A DNA stretch of 64,000 bases, from the NCBI GenBank assembly GCA_029007035.1, contig JAQXHC010000041.1, forward strand, positions 124,001-188,000, read 5' to 3'. Source of the DNA: Oscillospiraceae bacterium (GTDB lineage Bacteria > Bacillota > Clostridia > Oscillospirales > Ruminococcaceae). The notes under the pieces were generated by a model, which was given only the letters and a program-made list of their open reading frames with translations, was not told where the DNA came from and made no database searches. The translations under genes and the position numbers were made by a program. How positions within the stretch are numbered: the first letter of the stretch is position 1; each line of letters begins with the position of its first letter. Below, piece after piece: positions 1 to 6,936 of this stretch.

Positions 1-1548
1 AGTCCTATAATCTATCGTGCAACAGAGCAGTGGTTCTGCTCGGTTAACGGATTCAAGGACGAGGCTGTAAAGGCTATTGAGAACGTTAAATGGATTCCGG
101 AATGGGGCGAGGACAGAATTAAAGGCATGGTTCGCGACAGAAGCGACTGGTGTATTTCACGTCAGAGAACATGGGGCGTTCCTATTCCTATTGTTTACTG
201 CAAAGACTGCGGTAAACCGATAGTCAACGATGAGACAATCAAGGCAATTGCCGAACTGTTCCGCCGTGAAGGTTCGGACGCATGGTGGACGAGAGAGGCT
301 ACCGAGTTTATTCCGGATACTGTCAGATGCGAATGCGGCTGCGGCGAATTCACAAAGGAATACGACATCATGGATGTCTGGTTCGACAGCGGTGTTTCTC
401 ATTCTGCCGTTATGGAACAGCATGATGGTCTAACGTGGCCTGCTGACCTTTATCTTGAGGGTGCAGACCAGTACAGAGGATGGTTCCAGTCATCGCTTCT
501 TACCTCCGTTGTATATAAAGGTACAGCTCCGTATAAGGCTGTCTGCACTCACGGCTGGGTAGTTGACGGTGAAGGAAAGACCATGCACAAATCGCTTGGC
601 AACGGCATTGCTCCCAGCGAAATTACTGACGCTTACGGAGCAGATATTCTGCGTCTTTGGGTAGCTTCATCCGACTACCATTCGGACATCAGAATCTCAC
701 AGCCGATTCTCCGCCAGCTTTCAGACGCCTATAAAAAAATAAGAAATACAGCCAGATATATCCTTGGAAACCTCGGCAACGGAAGCGTATTTAACCCCGA
801 TACCGATTGTGTTCCATATGATAAGCTTACAGAGCTTGACAAATGGGCGCTTATGCGTCTGGATGCTGTAATTGAAAAGGCTAAAAGCGGCTACGAGTCC
901 TTTGATTTCCATATTGCATTCCACGCAATTCACAATTTCTGCGTAATTGATATGTCTAATTTCTACCTTGACATCATCAAGGACAGACTTTACTGTGAAA
1001 AGGAAGATTCAGAGCTGAGACGCGCCGCTCAGACAGCGATGTATAAGATCCTCAGTGCGATTGCAAGACTTGCCGCTCCGATTATTTCGTTTACCGCCGA
1101 GGAAATCTGGCAGTATATGCCTCATTCTTCCGATGATGATACTGAAAGCATTTTCCTCAATCAGATGCCCGAAAAGAGCGGTATAGAGCCGGGTGCTGAC
1201 TTCGTAGAAAAGTGGAGCTTTATCTATGCGACCCGTGAGACCGTTAACAAGCTGCTTGAGGAAAAGAGAAACGAAAAGGTTATCGGAAAGTCCCTCGAAG
1301 CTGCAATCGTTATTAGCTGCGGCGATGATGATTCCTATAATAAGTACAGCTCACTTGCAGGTCATCTTGCGGAAATCCTTATTGTATCTGACGTTAAGGT
1401 TGTTCGCGGAGGCGACGGCGAGACTGTCTTTGAAGTCGTTAAGGCAGAGGGAGAAAAATGCGAACGCTGCTGGAGATATTCACCGTCTGTCGGAAGCAGT
1501 TCCGAGCATCCGACGCTATGCGGCAGATGCGCATCTGTGGTTGAATAA
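1..1548 (+). CDS. ileS: Isoleucyl-tRNA synthetase, C-terminal part (5' end outside window)
   Basis: Charges tRNA-Ile with isoleucine in the cytoplasm. The reading frame is open from base 1, so only about the last 515 codons are present. Visible landmarks are the catalytic-core stretch DWCISRQRTWGVPIP, the WFDSG motif, and the KMSKS-type loop in the form GKTMHKSLGN, where His replaces the usual Ser. These are followed by the anticodon-binding helical domain. The C-terminus carries a four-cysteine zinc knuckle (CERCW near the end, then CGRC), typical of bacterial IleRS. lspA follows 70 bases later in the same direction. That gap contains an 8-bp hairpin at 1565-1592 without a T-run. The ileS-lspA-rluD order is common in Firmicutes. 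The identification is very secure. Confidence 0.97.
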   Translation, partial: SPIIYRATEQWFCSVNGFKDEAVKAIENVKWIPEWGEDRIKGMVRDRSDWCISRQRTWGVPIPIVYCKDCGKPIVNDETIKAIAELFRREGSDAWWTREATEFIPDTVRCECGCGEFTKEYDIMDVWFDSGVSHSAVMEQHDGLTWPADLYLEGADQYRGWFQSSLLTSVVYKGTAPYKAVCTHGWVVDGEGKTMHKSLGNGIAPSEITDAYGADILRLWVASSDYHSDIRISQPILRQLSDAYKKIRNTARYILGNLGNGSVFNPDTDCVPYDKLTELDKWALMRLDAVIEKAKSGYESFDFHIAFHAIHNFCVIDMSNFYLDIIKDRLYCEKEDSELRRAAQTAMYKILSAIARLAAPIISFTAEEIWQYMPHSSDDDTESIFLNQMPEKSGIEPGADFVEKWSFIYATRETVNKLLEEKRNEKVIGKSLEAAIVISCGDDDSYNKYSSLAGHLAEILIVSDVKVVRGGDGETVFEVVKAEGEKCERCWRYSPSVGSSSEHPTLCGRCASVVE

Positions 1549-1618
1549 TTATAACTATATTGCTATTGCCTGTTGCTGCGGCGGCAGGCAATCTGTTCTG
1601 TGAAAGGATAAAGAAATT

Positions 1619-2107
1619 ATGATGATTGCGCTGCTGACTGTCGGTATCGCCGTTCTTGTCGGAATCGACCAGCTTGTAAAATACTGGACGGTTATCAACC
1701 TGAAACCCGTTGGTACAATGGATTTTATCAAATTCGGCGATTTCAGAATTATCGATCTGACATATGTTGAAAACAGAGGAGCAATTTTCGGCAGCATGGC
1801 AGGGCATCAATGGTTTCTTATCGGATTTACCTCTGTGGTGATTCTTGCCTGCATAGCGGCTATGATTAAGTTCCGTAAACGTTCAAAGCTGCTGACTGCG
1901 GCAATTGCGCTGTTTATTGCAGGGGGAATAGGCAACCTGATCGACCGAATAAGGCTGAATTATGTTGTCGATATGTTTGAAATAAAGCTTTTCGATTTTG
2001 CGGTTTTCAATGTGGCGGATATCTGCGTAACCTGTGCGTTTGTTATGATGATCTTCTATATGTTTTTCGTTGAACCCATAATTGAAAAACAGAAAAAGTC
2101 GGAGTAA
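1619..2107 (+). CDS. lspA: Lipoprotein signal peptidase (signal peptidase II)
   Basis: Membrane aspartyl protease that removes the signal peptide from lipidated prolipoproteins. The 162-residue length is normal for the family. The protein has four hydrophobic helices and the conserved blocks VENRGAIFG, GGIGNLIDR, VVDMFE and FNVADICV. The Asp residues of VVD and NVAD are the catalytic pair known from the family. Two ATGs lie in tandem at 1619 and 1622, after an AAAGGA ribosome binding site. Its substrates in this window would include the lipobox proteins at 3854, 17990 and 32053. It sits between ileS and the pseudouridine synthase gene, which starts 5 bases after its stop. Confidence 0.96.
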   Translation: MMIALLTVGIAVLVGIDQLVKYWTVINLKPVGTMDFIKFGDFRIIDLTYVENRGAIFGSMAGHQWFLIGFTSVVILACIAAMIKFRKRSKLLTAAIALFIAGGIGNLIDRIRLNYVVDMFEIKLFDFAVFNVADICVTCAFVMMIFYMFFVEPIIEKQKKSE

Positions 2108-2112
2108 TCCCG

Positions 2113-3021
2113 ATGAGCGAGCTTATTACACTGACCTCCGAAACGGACGGAGAGCGAATTGATAAATATATTTCGGATAATATTGCGGAGCTTACACGTT
2201 CAGCAGCACAGTGTCTGATTGCCGACGGCAAAGTCACTGCCGACGGAAGAACCGTAAACAAGAACCATAAGCTCCGAAAGGGAAGCGTTGTTGCGGTTGA
2301 AATCCCCGAACCGCAGCCACTTGACGCAAAGCCTGAAAATATTCCGCTTGATATTGTCTATGAAGATTCTGATCTTCTTGTGGTAAACAAGCCAAAGGGA
2401 ATGGTAGTTCATCCTGCTCATGGAAATCCCGACGGAACGCTTGTAAACGCACTGTTGTTCCACTGCGGAGAAAGTCTTTCAGGGATAAACGGCATTATTC
2501 GTCCGGGAATTGTCCACCGGATTGATAAAAATACCAGCGGACTTCTGATCGTCGCTAAAAATGACAGATCACATCTTGCCCTTGCTGAACAAATTAAGGC
2601 GCACAGCTTTACACGCGAATATGAGGCTGTTGCCGTGGGTGCGTTCCGCGATAAGGACGGGACGATTGACGCTCCGATTGGCAGAAGCCGCACAGACAGG
2701 AAGAAAATGTGCGTGACTGCCGAGAACTCGCGTAATGCCGTGACCCACTATACAGTGATTCATCAGTACGGCGGCTTTGCACATCTGCGGCTCAGGCTCG
2801 AAACAGGGCGGACGCATCAAATCAGAGTCCATCTTTCGTATATTGGTCATCCTGTTTTAGGCGATGATGTTTACGGAAAGCCTTACAAGGGAATGGACGG
2901 ACAATGTCTGCATGCCCGGAAAATAGGATTCATTCACCCGACAAGCGGTGAATATATGGAATTTGTAAGCGAGCTGCCCGACTATTTCAAAGCTGTACTG
3001 GTGAAAATCGAAAAAATGTAG
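2113..3021 (+). CDS. RluA/RluD-family 23S rRNA pseudouridine synthase
   Basis: Converts specific uridines in structured RNA, probably 23S rRNA, to pseudouridine. The 302-residue protein begins with an S4-like RNA-binding domain (about residues 12-75, with the RLDKYI-like segment GERIDKYISDN). The synthase domain follows. The catalytic signature HRIDKNTSGLLIVAKND, with its Asp, is characteristic of the RluA group, and the RTHQIRVHLSYIGHPVLGD block is also intact. It lies 5 bases after lspA and 8 bases before the HAD phosphatase, so it is co-transcribed. In Firmicutes the gene downstream of lspA is usually called rluD or ylyB. The exact target position cannot be read from sequence. Confidence 0.93.
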   Translation: MSELITLTSETDGERIDKYISDNIAELTRSAAQCLIADGKVTADGRTVNKNHKLRKGSVVAVEIPEPQPLDAKPENIPLDIVYEDSDLLVVNKPKGMVVHPAHGNPDGTLVNALLFHCGESLSGINGIIRPGIVHRIDKNTSGLLIVAKNDRSHLALAEQIKAHSFTREYEAVAVGAFRDKDGTIDAPIGRSRTDRKKMCVTAENSRNAVTHYTVIHQYGGFAHLRLRLETGRTHQIRVHLSYIGHPVLGDDVYGKPYKGMDGQCLHARKIGFIHPTSGEYMEFVSELPDYFKAVLVKIEKM

Positions 3022-3029
3022 GAGGCTTC

Positions 3030-3857
3030 ATGTTTGAAGATATTTCAAAGGTCGTTCTTATAAGTGATATGGACGGCACGCTGCTCAATTCAGAGAAAAA
3101 AATTTCCGAAGCTGACCTCAGGGCGATTGACAGGTTCATGTCACTGGGCGGAAAATTCACCGTTGCAACAGGACGGACAGCTCAGTCGTTTGAGCAATAT
3201 CGTTCAATGCTGAAGCTTGAAATGCCCATTATTATGTATAACGGCGCAGCAATTTACGATTACAGTGAGGACAGGTTCTGCTATATGAAGCCGCTTCCCG
3301 ATACGGCAAAAACTATTGCCTGCGAGATTCTGGACACATTCCCCGAGGTCGGAGGAGAGGTCCTTAAATCCGACGGTACTTATGTTTTCAGGAATAACGA
3401 CTATCAGAAGCTTCACACCAAGCTGTGCAATATAGTACCGAATTATGCTGAGATAAAGGAGATTCCCGACGGCGAATGGCTGAAGGTTCTGTTTGCAATG
3501 TCGCCGGAGGATATTCCTCATGTCGAAATTTTTGCGAAAAAAAAGAACTACACCGGAGTAGATTTTGTGAAATCGTCGGAGATCTTTTACGAGATGCTTC
3601 CCGGCGGAATTACAAAGGGAACTGCTCTGGACGAGTATCGCAGGCTTGATGGAATGGATGGATATACCTTTGCGGCAATCGGCGATTTTGACAACGATAT
3701 TGATATGATTGCAAAAGCTGATCTGGGAGCCTGCCCTTCAAACGCACAGGAGGTTGTCATGAAAACAGCTGATATTGTTCTGAAAAATACAAATGACACA
3801 GGAGCTGTGGCGGAGCTTATTGAATATATAATCAAAAAATGCGGTGAAAACAAATGA
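3030..3857 (+). CDS. Cof-type HAD-IIB family phosphatase
   Basis: Cytoplasmic haloacid-dehalogenase phosphatase, presumably acting on small phosphorylated metabolites such as sugar phosphates or flavin. HAD motif I is DMDGTLLNS near the N-terminus (nucleophile and acid/base Asp). Motif II is VATGRT, the conserved Lys lies in the GGITKGTAL stretch, and motif IV is GDFDNDIDM near residue 215. The C2B cap lies between motifs II and III. The 275-residue length is typical for Cof/YidA proteins. The TGA stop overlaps the ATG of the next gene, so the two are translationally coupled. The substrate is unknown. Confidence 0.92.
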   Translation: MFEDISKVVLISDMDGTLLNSEKKISEADLRAIDRFMSLGGKFTVATGRTAQSFEQYRSMLKLEMPIIMYNGAAIYDYSEDRFCYMKPLPDTAKTIACEILDTFPEVGGEVLKSDGTYVFRNNDYQKLHTKLCNIVPNYAEIKEIPDGEWLKVLFAMSPEDIPHVEIFAKKKNYTGVDFVKSSEIFYEMLPGGITKGTALDEYRRLDGMDGYTFAAIGDFDNDIDMIAKADLGACPSNAQEVVMKTADIVLKNTNDTGAVAELIEYIIKKCGENK

Positions 3858-4363
3858 GAAAATTTTTAGCGATTCTGCTGTGCTGTGCGGCAGTCTGCTG
3901 TCCGATGTGGAGCTGTAAGGATAAATCCGGACAATCCCAGACGGAAAGCTCGGTTCAGCTTGAATGCAAACGCGTAGGTCAGCCGAAATACGGGTATATT
4001 GATATTCCTGTCTACTGGAAAGGCTATGTTGACGAGGCTGTATCTGATGCGGATGTAATACAGTTCAGCGACGCGAACGGCACGAATATCATCACAATGA
4101 AATACTACACCGATACAGACGCTCAGACTTTGACGCTCAATATGTGGGGAATGCTTGAAAGCTCGGTAAATGAGCTGACTTCGGCAATCGTTGAGATTGA
4201 CGGGATTAAGACATATCAGCTTTATGGAACAGTTCCCGAAATCGGTAAGATCATGGCGATGTGGATTCTCGACGGCAGCGACGGACTGACTCACTGCATA
4301 ACGATTGAGGGTACGCAGCGTGAGGTTTTTGACCTTGCTGACACCTTTAATACCGACAAGTGA
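3854..4363 (+). CDS. Small secreted lipoprotein of unknown function
   Basis: I do not recognise the family. The 169-residue product has a basic start, a cysteine-rich hydrophobic signal segment (about residues 4-20) and a plausible lipobox ending at the Cys of MWSC. This fits a lipoprotein tethered to the outer face of the membrane. The mature part is a compact, mainly beta-looking domain (PVYWKGYVD, ITMKYYTD, MWILDGSDGLTHCITIEG). It resembles the small lipid-anchored domains common beside housekeeping genes in Ruminococcus, and no catalytic motif is visible. It overlaps the HAD phosphatase gene by 4 bases. The transketolase gene follows after 30 bases with its own strong ribosome binding site. 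Confidence 0.75.
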   Translation: MRKFLAILLCCAAVCCPMWSCKDKSGQSQTESSVQLECKRVGQPKYGYIDIPVYWKGYVDEAVSDADVIQFSDANGTNIITMKYYTDTDAQTLTLNMWGMLESSVNELTSAIVEIDGIKTYQLYGTVPEIGKIMAMWILDGSDGLTHCITIEGTQREVFDLADTFNTDK

Positions 4364-4393
4364 TTCTATTTTAAAATAAATACGGAGGTTATT

Positions 4394-5233
4394 ATGGACG
4401 CTAAAATGAAAAGGGATCTGCAAAAGACTGCCTGCAAGGTGAGAATGGGTGTTATAGAGGGCACATATAACGCCAAATCGGGACATCCCGGCGGCTCGCT
4501 TTCTATTGCCGATACGCTGACGTATCTTTACTTTGCAAAGCTGAACATCGATCCGAAAAATCCTGAAATGCCGGACAGAGACCGTTTTGTGCTCTCTAAG
4601 GGACACACGGCTCCTGCGCTCTATGCAACTCTTGCCCGGAGGGGGTATTTCACAGAGGATGAGCTGAAATCGCTTCGTCATATCGGCGCGATGCTTCAGG
4701 GGCATCCATGCATTCACACTCCCGGAATCGATATGTCCAGCGGCTCGCTCGGACAGGGAATCTCTGCTGCCTGCGGAATGGCTCTTGCCGGCAAAATTGA
4801 CGGAAAAAAATATAAGGTTTATTCGATCCTCGGCGACGGAGAAATCGAGGAGGGACAGGTCTGGGAAGCTGCAATGTTCGCGGCGCATTACAAGCTTGAT
4901 AACCTTGTGGCGATCGTAGATAACAACGGACTTCAGATTGACGGCAAAATTACCGATGTATGCTCTCCGGAACCTATCACCGACAAATTCGCGGCTTTCG
5001 GCTGGCACGTAATTACTATGAACGCTCACGATTTTGACGACATTGAGCGTGCTTTCAATGAAGCTGATACGGTAAAGGACAAGCCTGTTGCTATTATCCA
5101 GAAGAGTGTCAAGGGTAAGGGCGTATCATTTATGGAAGATCAGGTTTCATGGCACGGTTCCGCACCGAATAAGGAGCAGTATGATACGGCAATGGCTGAG
5201 CTTAAAAAGCAGCTGAATGAATTGGAGGACTGA
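4394..5233 (+). CDS. Transketolase, N-terminal (TPP-binding) subunit
   Basis: First half of a split transketolase of the non-oxidative pentose phosphate pathway. The 279-residue protein carries the thiamine diphosphate motif, GDGEIEEGQVWEA running into VDNNGLQIDG. It also has the substrate-end motifs SGHPGGSLS and LSKGHTAPALYA and the loop SSGSLGQGISAACGMA. ATG at 4394 follows GGAGG. The partner subunit begins 4 bases after the stop. Two-gene transketolases of this kind are usual in Clostridia and archaea; the two chains assemble to form the active site at their interface. Confidence 0.95.
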   Translation: MDAKMKRDLQKTACKVRMGVIEGTYNAKSGHPGGSLSIADTLTYLYFAKLNIDPKNPEMPDRDRFVLSKGHTAPALYATLARRGYFTEDELKSLRHIGAMLQGHPCIHTPGIDMSSGSLGQGISAACGMALAGKIDGKKYKVYSILGDGEIEEGQVWEAAMFAAHYKLDNLVAIVDNNGLQIDGKITDVCSPEPITDKFAAFGWHVITMNAHDFDDIERAFNEADTVKDKPVAIIQKSVKGKGVSFMEDQVSWHGSAPNKEQYDTAMAELKKQLNELED

Positions 5234-5237
5234 TAAT

Positions 5238-6182
5238 ATGGCAGATGTAATTAAAAAAGCTACCAGAGAGAGCTATGGCGAGGCTTTAAGAGACCTTGCC
5301 AACGAATATAAAGACCTTGTTGTCCTCGATGCGGATCTTGCCGCCGCTACAAAAACAGGCATTTTCAAGAAAGCTTATCCCGAGCGTTTCTTCGACTGCG
5401 GAATCGCAGAGGCTAACATGATGGGCGTTGCAGCAGGACTTGCAGCCTGCGGAAAGATTCCCTTTGCGAGCACATTTGCGATGTTTGCGGCAGGAAGAGC
5501 TTTTGAAATTGTGAGAAATTCAATCGGTTATCCTCATCTTAACGTAAAAATCGGTGCTACTCATGCAGGAATATCTGTCGGAGAGGACGGAGCTACTCAT
5601 CAGTGCAACGAGGATATCGCTCTCATGCGTACAATTCCGGGCATGACGATTATCAATCCCTGCGATGACGTAGAGGCGAAAGCCGCCGTTAAAGCTGTGC
5701 TTGACTTCAATGGTCCTGTTTATATGCGTTTCGGACGTCTCGCAGTTCCGGTTATCAACGATGCTGATACGTATAGATTCGAGCTTGGCAAGGGCGTAAT
5801 AATGCGTGACGGAAGTGATGTAACTATCGTTGCTACGGGACTTATGGTTAACGAGGCTCTTGAAGCCGCAAAGACTCTCGAAGCTGATGGAATTTCCGCT
5901 CGCGTGGTGAATATTCACACGATCAAGCCGCTTGATAAGGAGCTTATCTGTAAGTGTGCAAAAGAAACAGGATTAATCGTTACAGCGGAGGAACACAGCG
6001 TTATCGGAGGACTCGGTTCGGCAGTCGCGGAGACAGTTACGGAATGCTGTCCGGTTCCTGTTGTGAAAATCGGTGTCAACGACGAGTTCGGATATTCCGG
6101 TCCTGCTGTTGAGCTTCTGAAACAGTTTGGTCTGTCGGCGGAAAACATTGCTGACACTGTTAAAAAGGCTCTTAATAAATAA
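5238..6182 (+). CDS. Transketolase, C-terminal (PYR and C) subunit
   Basis: Second half of the split transketolase, 314 residues. It contains the pyrimidine-binding domain (FFDCGIAEANMMGVAAGLA, with the Glu that activates the TPP aminopyrimidine; THAGISVGEDGATHQ) and the C-terminal domain (VVNIHTIKPLD, EEHSVIGGLGSAV). The open frame extends back to an ATG at 5217 inside the upstream gene. I choose ATG 5238 because GGAGGA at 5224-5229 is correctly spaced for it and the conserved protein begins there. A strong terminator follows 6 bases after the stop, so this ends the operon. Confidence 0.95.
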   Translation: MADVIKKATRESYGEALRDLANEYKDLVVLDADLAAATKTGIFKKAYPERFFDCGIAEANMMGVAAGLAACGKIPFASTFAMFAAGRAFEIVRNSIGYPHLNVKIGATHAGISVGEDGATHQCNEDIALMRTIPGMTIINPCDDVEAKAAVKAVLDFNGPVYMRFGRLAVPVINDADTYRFELGKGVIMRDGSDVTIVATGLMVNEALEAAKTLEADGISARVVNIHTIKPLDKELICKCAKETGLIVTAEEHSVIGGLGSAVAETVTECCPVPVVKIGVNDEFGYSGPAVELLKQFGLSAENIADTVKKALNK

Positions 6183-6188
6183 CAGATT

Positions 6189-6215
6189 CGGACAGCTTCG
6201 GCTGTCCGTTTTTTT
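6189..6215 (+). terminator. Rho-independent terminator after the transketolase genes
   Basis: Perfect 8-bp stem (6189-6196 with 6201-6208) closed by a stable TTCG tetraloop and followed directly by seven T residues. It begins 6 bases after the stop codon of the transketolase C-subunit gene. This is as clear an intrinsic terminator as can be read by eye. Confidence 0.95.
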
Positions 6216-6223
6216 CGGTAATA

Positions 6224-6252
6224 TTGACATTTGTTTTATGGAATGATATAAT
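6224..6252 (+). promoter_or_regulatory. Sigma-A promoter for hpt
   Basis: TTGACA at 6224-6229 and TATAAT at 6247-6252, spaced by exactly 17 bases, so both boxes match consensus fully. It lies just after the transketolase terminator. Transcription would begin near 6259, leaving a leader of about 125 bases before the hpt start. Confidence 0.9.
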
Positions 6253-6258
6253 CAATTT

Positions 6259-6384
6259 ATAAATTATTGAGTATAGGTATGCTATCAGGATTAGTATAAG
6301 ACGCAGTTTGATCGGTGATTTCCAAAGTATGTCAGTCTGATTGCGCGGAGACAGATAGTATTTGAATAAAACGGAGGTAATCTC
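6259..6384 (+). promoter_or_regulatory. Long, possibly structured 5' leader of hpt
   Basis: About 125 untranslated bases between the predicted start point and the GTG of hpt. TGCTATC near 6288 can pair with GATAGTA near 6353 (one G-U pair), enclosing about 60 bases. That closed domain ends about ten bases before the GGAGGT ribosome binding site (6373-6378). I could not match it to the purine riboswitch consensus or another class I know. A regulatory role is inference. Confidence 0.4.
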
Positions 6385-6930
6385 GTGAATACGGACAGCT
6401 ACAGCAAAAAAATCAAGCGGATTATTTTCACTGAATCCGAAATAAAAAGCCGCATTGCAGAGACGGGAGAGCGCATTGCCATGGAATATGAGGGAAAGCC
6501 GCTGCTGATTATCGGCATTCTCAACGGTTCGTTTATTTTCATGTCTGACTTATGCAGAGCAATTCCGATTCCGTGTGAGGTGGCATTTATGCGGACGCAG
6601 AGCTATTTCGGTGGCACGGTTTCCAGCGGAAGCGTGGATATCCTTATGGATGTTGATCAGGACTTATCGCAGTATAACGTGATTATCGCCGAGGATATAA
6701 TCGACACGGGGCGTACCCTTGCAGAGGTTGTCAGATTTCTGAGGGCGCGTAATCCAAAATCACTGAAGATAATCACGCTTCTCGACAAGCCTGAGAGACG
6801 CGTAACCGAGCTGAACGCTGATATATCGCTGTTCACGATACCTGATGTTTTCGTAGTCGGCTACGGTCTTGACTGCGGTGAGCTTTACCGGAATCTTCCG
6901 TATATTGCGGAATACAATGTGGAGGAGTGA
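6385..6930 (+). CDS. hpt: Hypoxanthine phosphoribosyltransferase
   Basis: Purine salvage enzyme that joins hypoxanthine or guanine to PRPP to give IMP or GMP in the cytoplasm. The 181-residue length is normal. The PRPP-binding loop reads VIIAEDIIDTGRTL, and LLIIGILNGSFIFMSDL and the C-terminal VVGYGLDC match the bacterial HPRT family. Translation starts at a GTG, chosen because GGAGGT at 6373-6378 lies 6 bases upstream. The gene is driven by a consensus promoter and is followed after only 6 bases by a large dockerin protein gene, an odd partner for a salvage enzyme. Confidence 0.96.
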   Translation: MNTDSYSKKIKRIIFTESEIKSRIAETGERIAMEYEGKPLLIIGILNGSFIFMSDLCRAIPIPCEVAFMRTQSYFGGTVSSGSVDILMDVDQDLSQYNVIIAEDIIDTGRTLAEVVRFLRARNPKSLKIITLLDKPERRVTELNADISLFTIPDVFVVGYGLDCGELYRNLPYIAEYNVEE

Positions 6931-6936
6931 TCTGAA

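Noticed and set aside
3866-5029. Long open frame on the minus strand (387 codons)
   Set aside because: It lies opposite the lipoprotein and transketolase genes, which have clear motifs and ribosome binding sites. The minus-strand translation has no recognisable domain.
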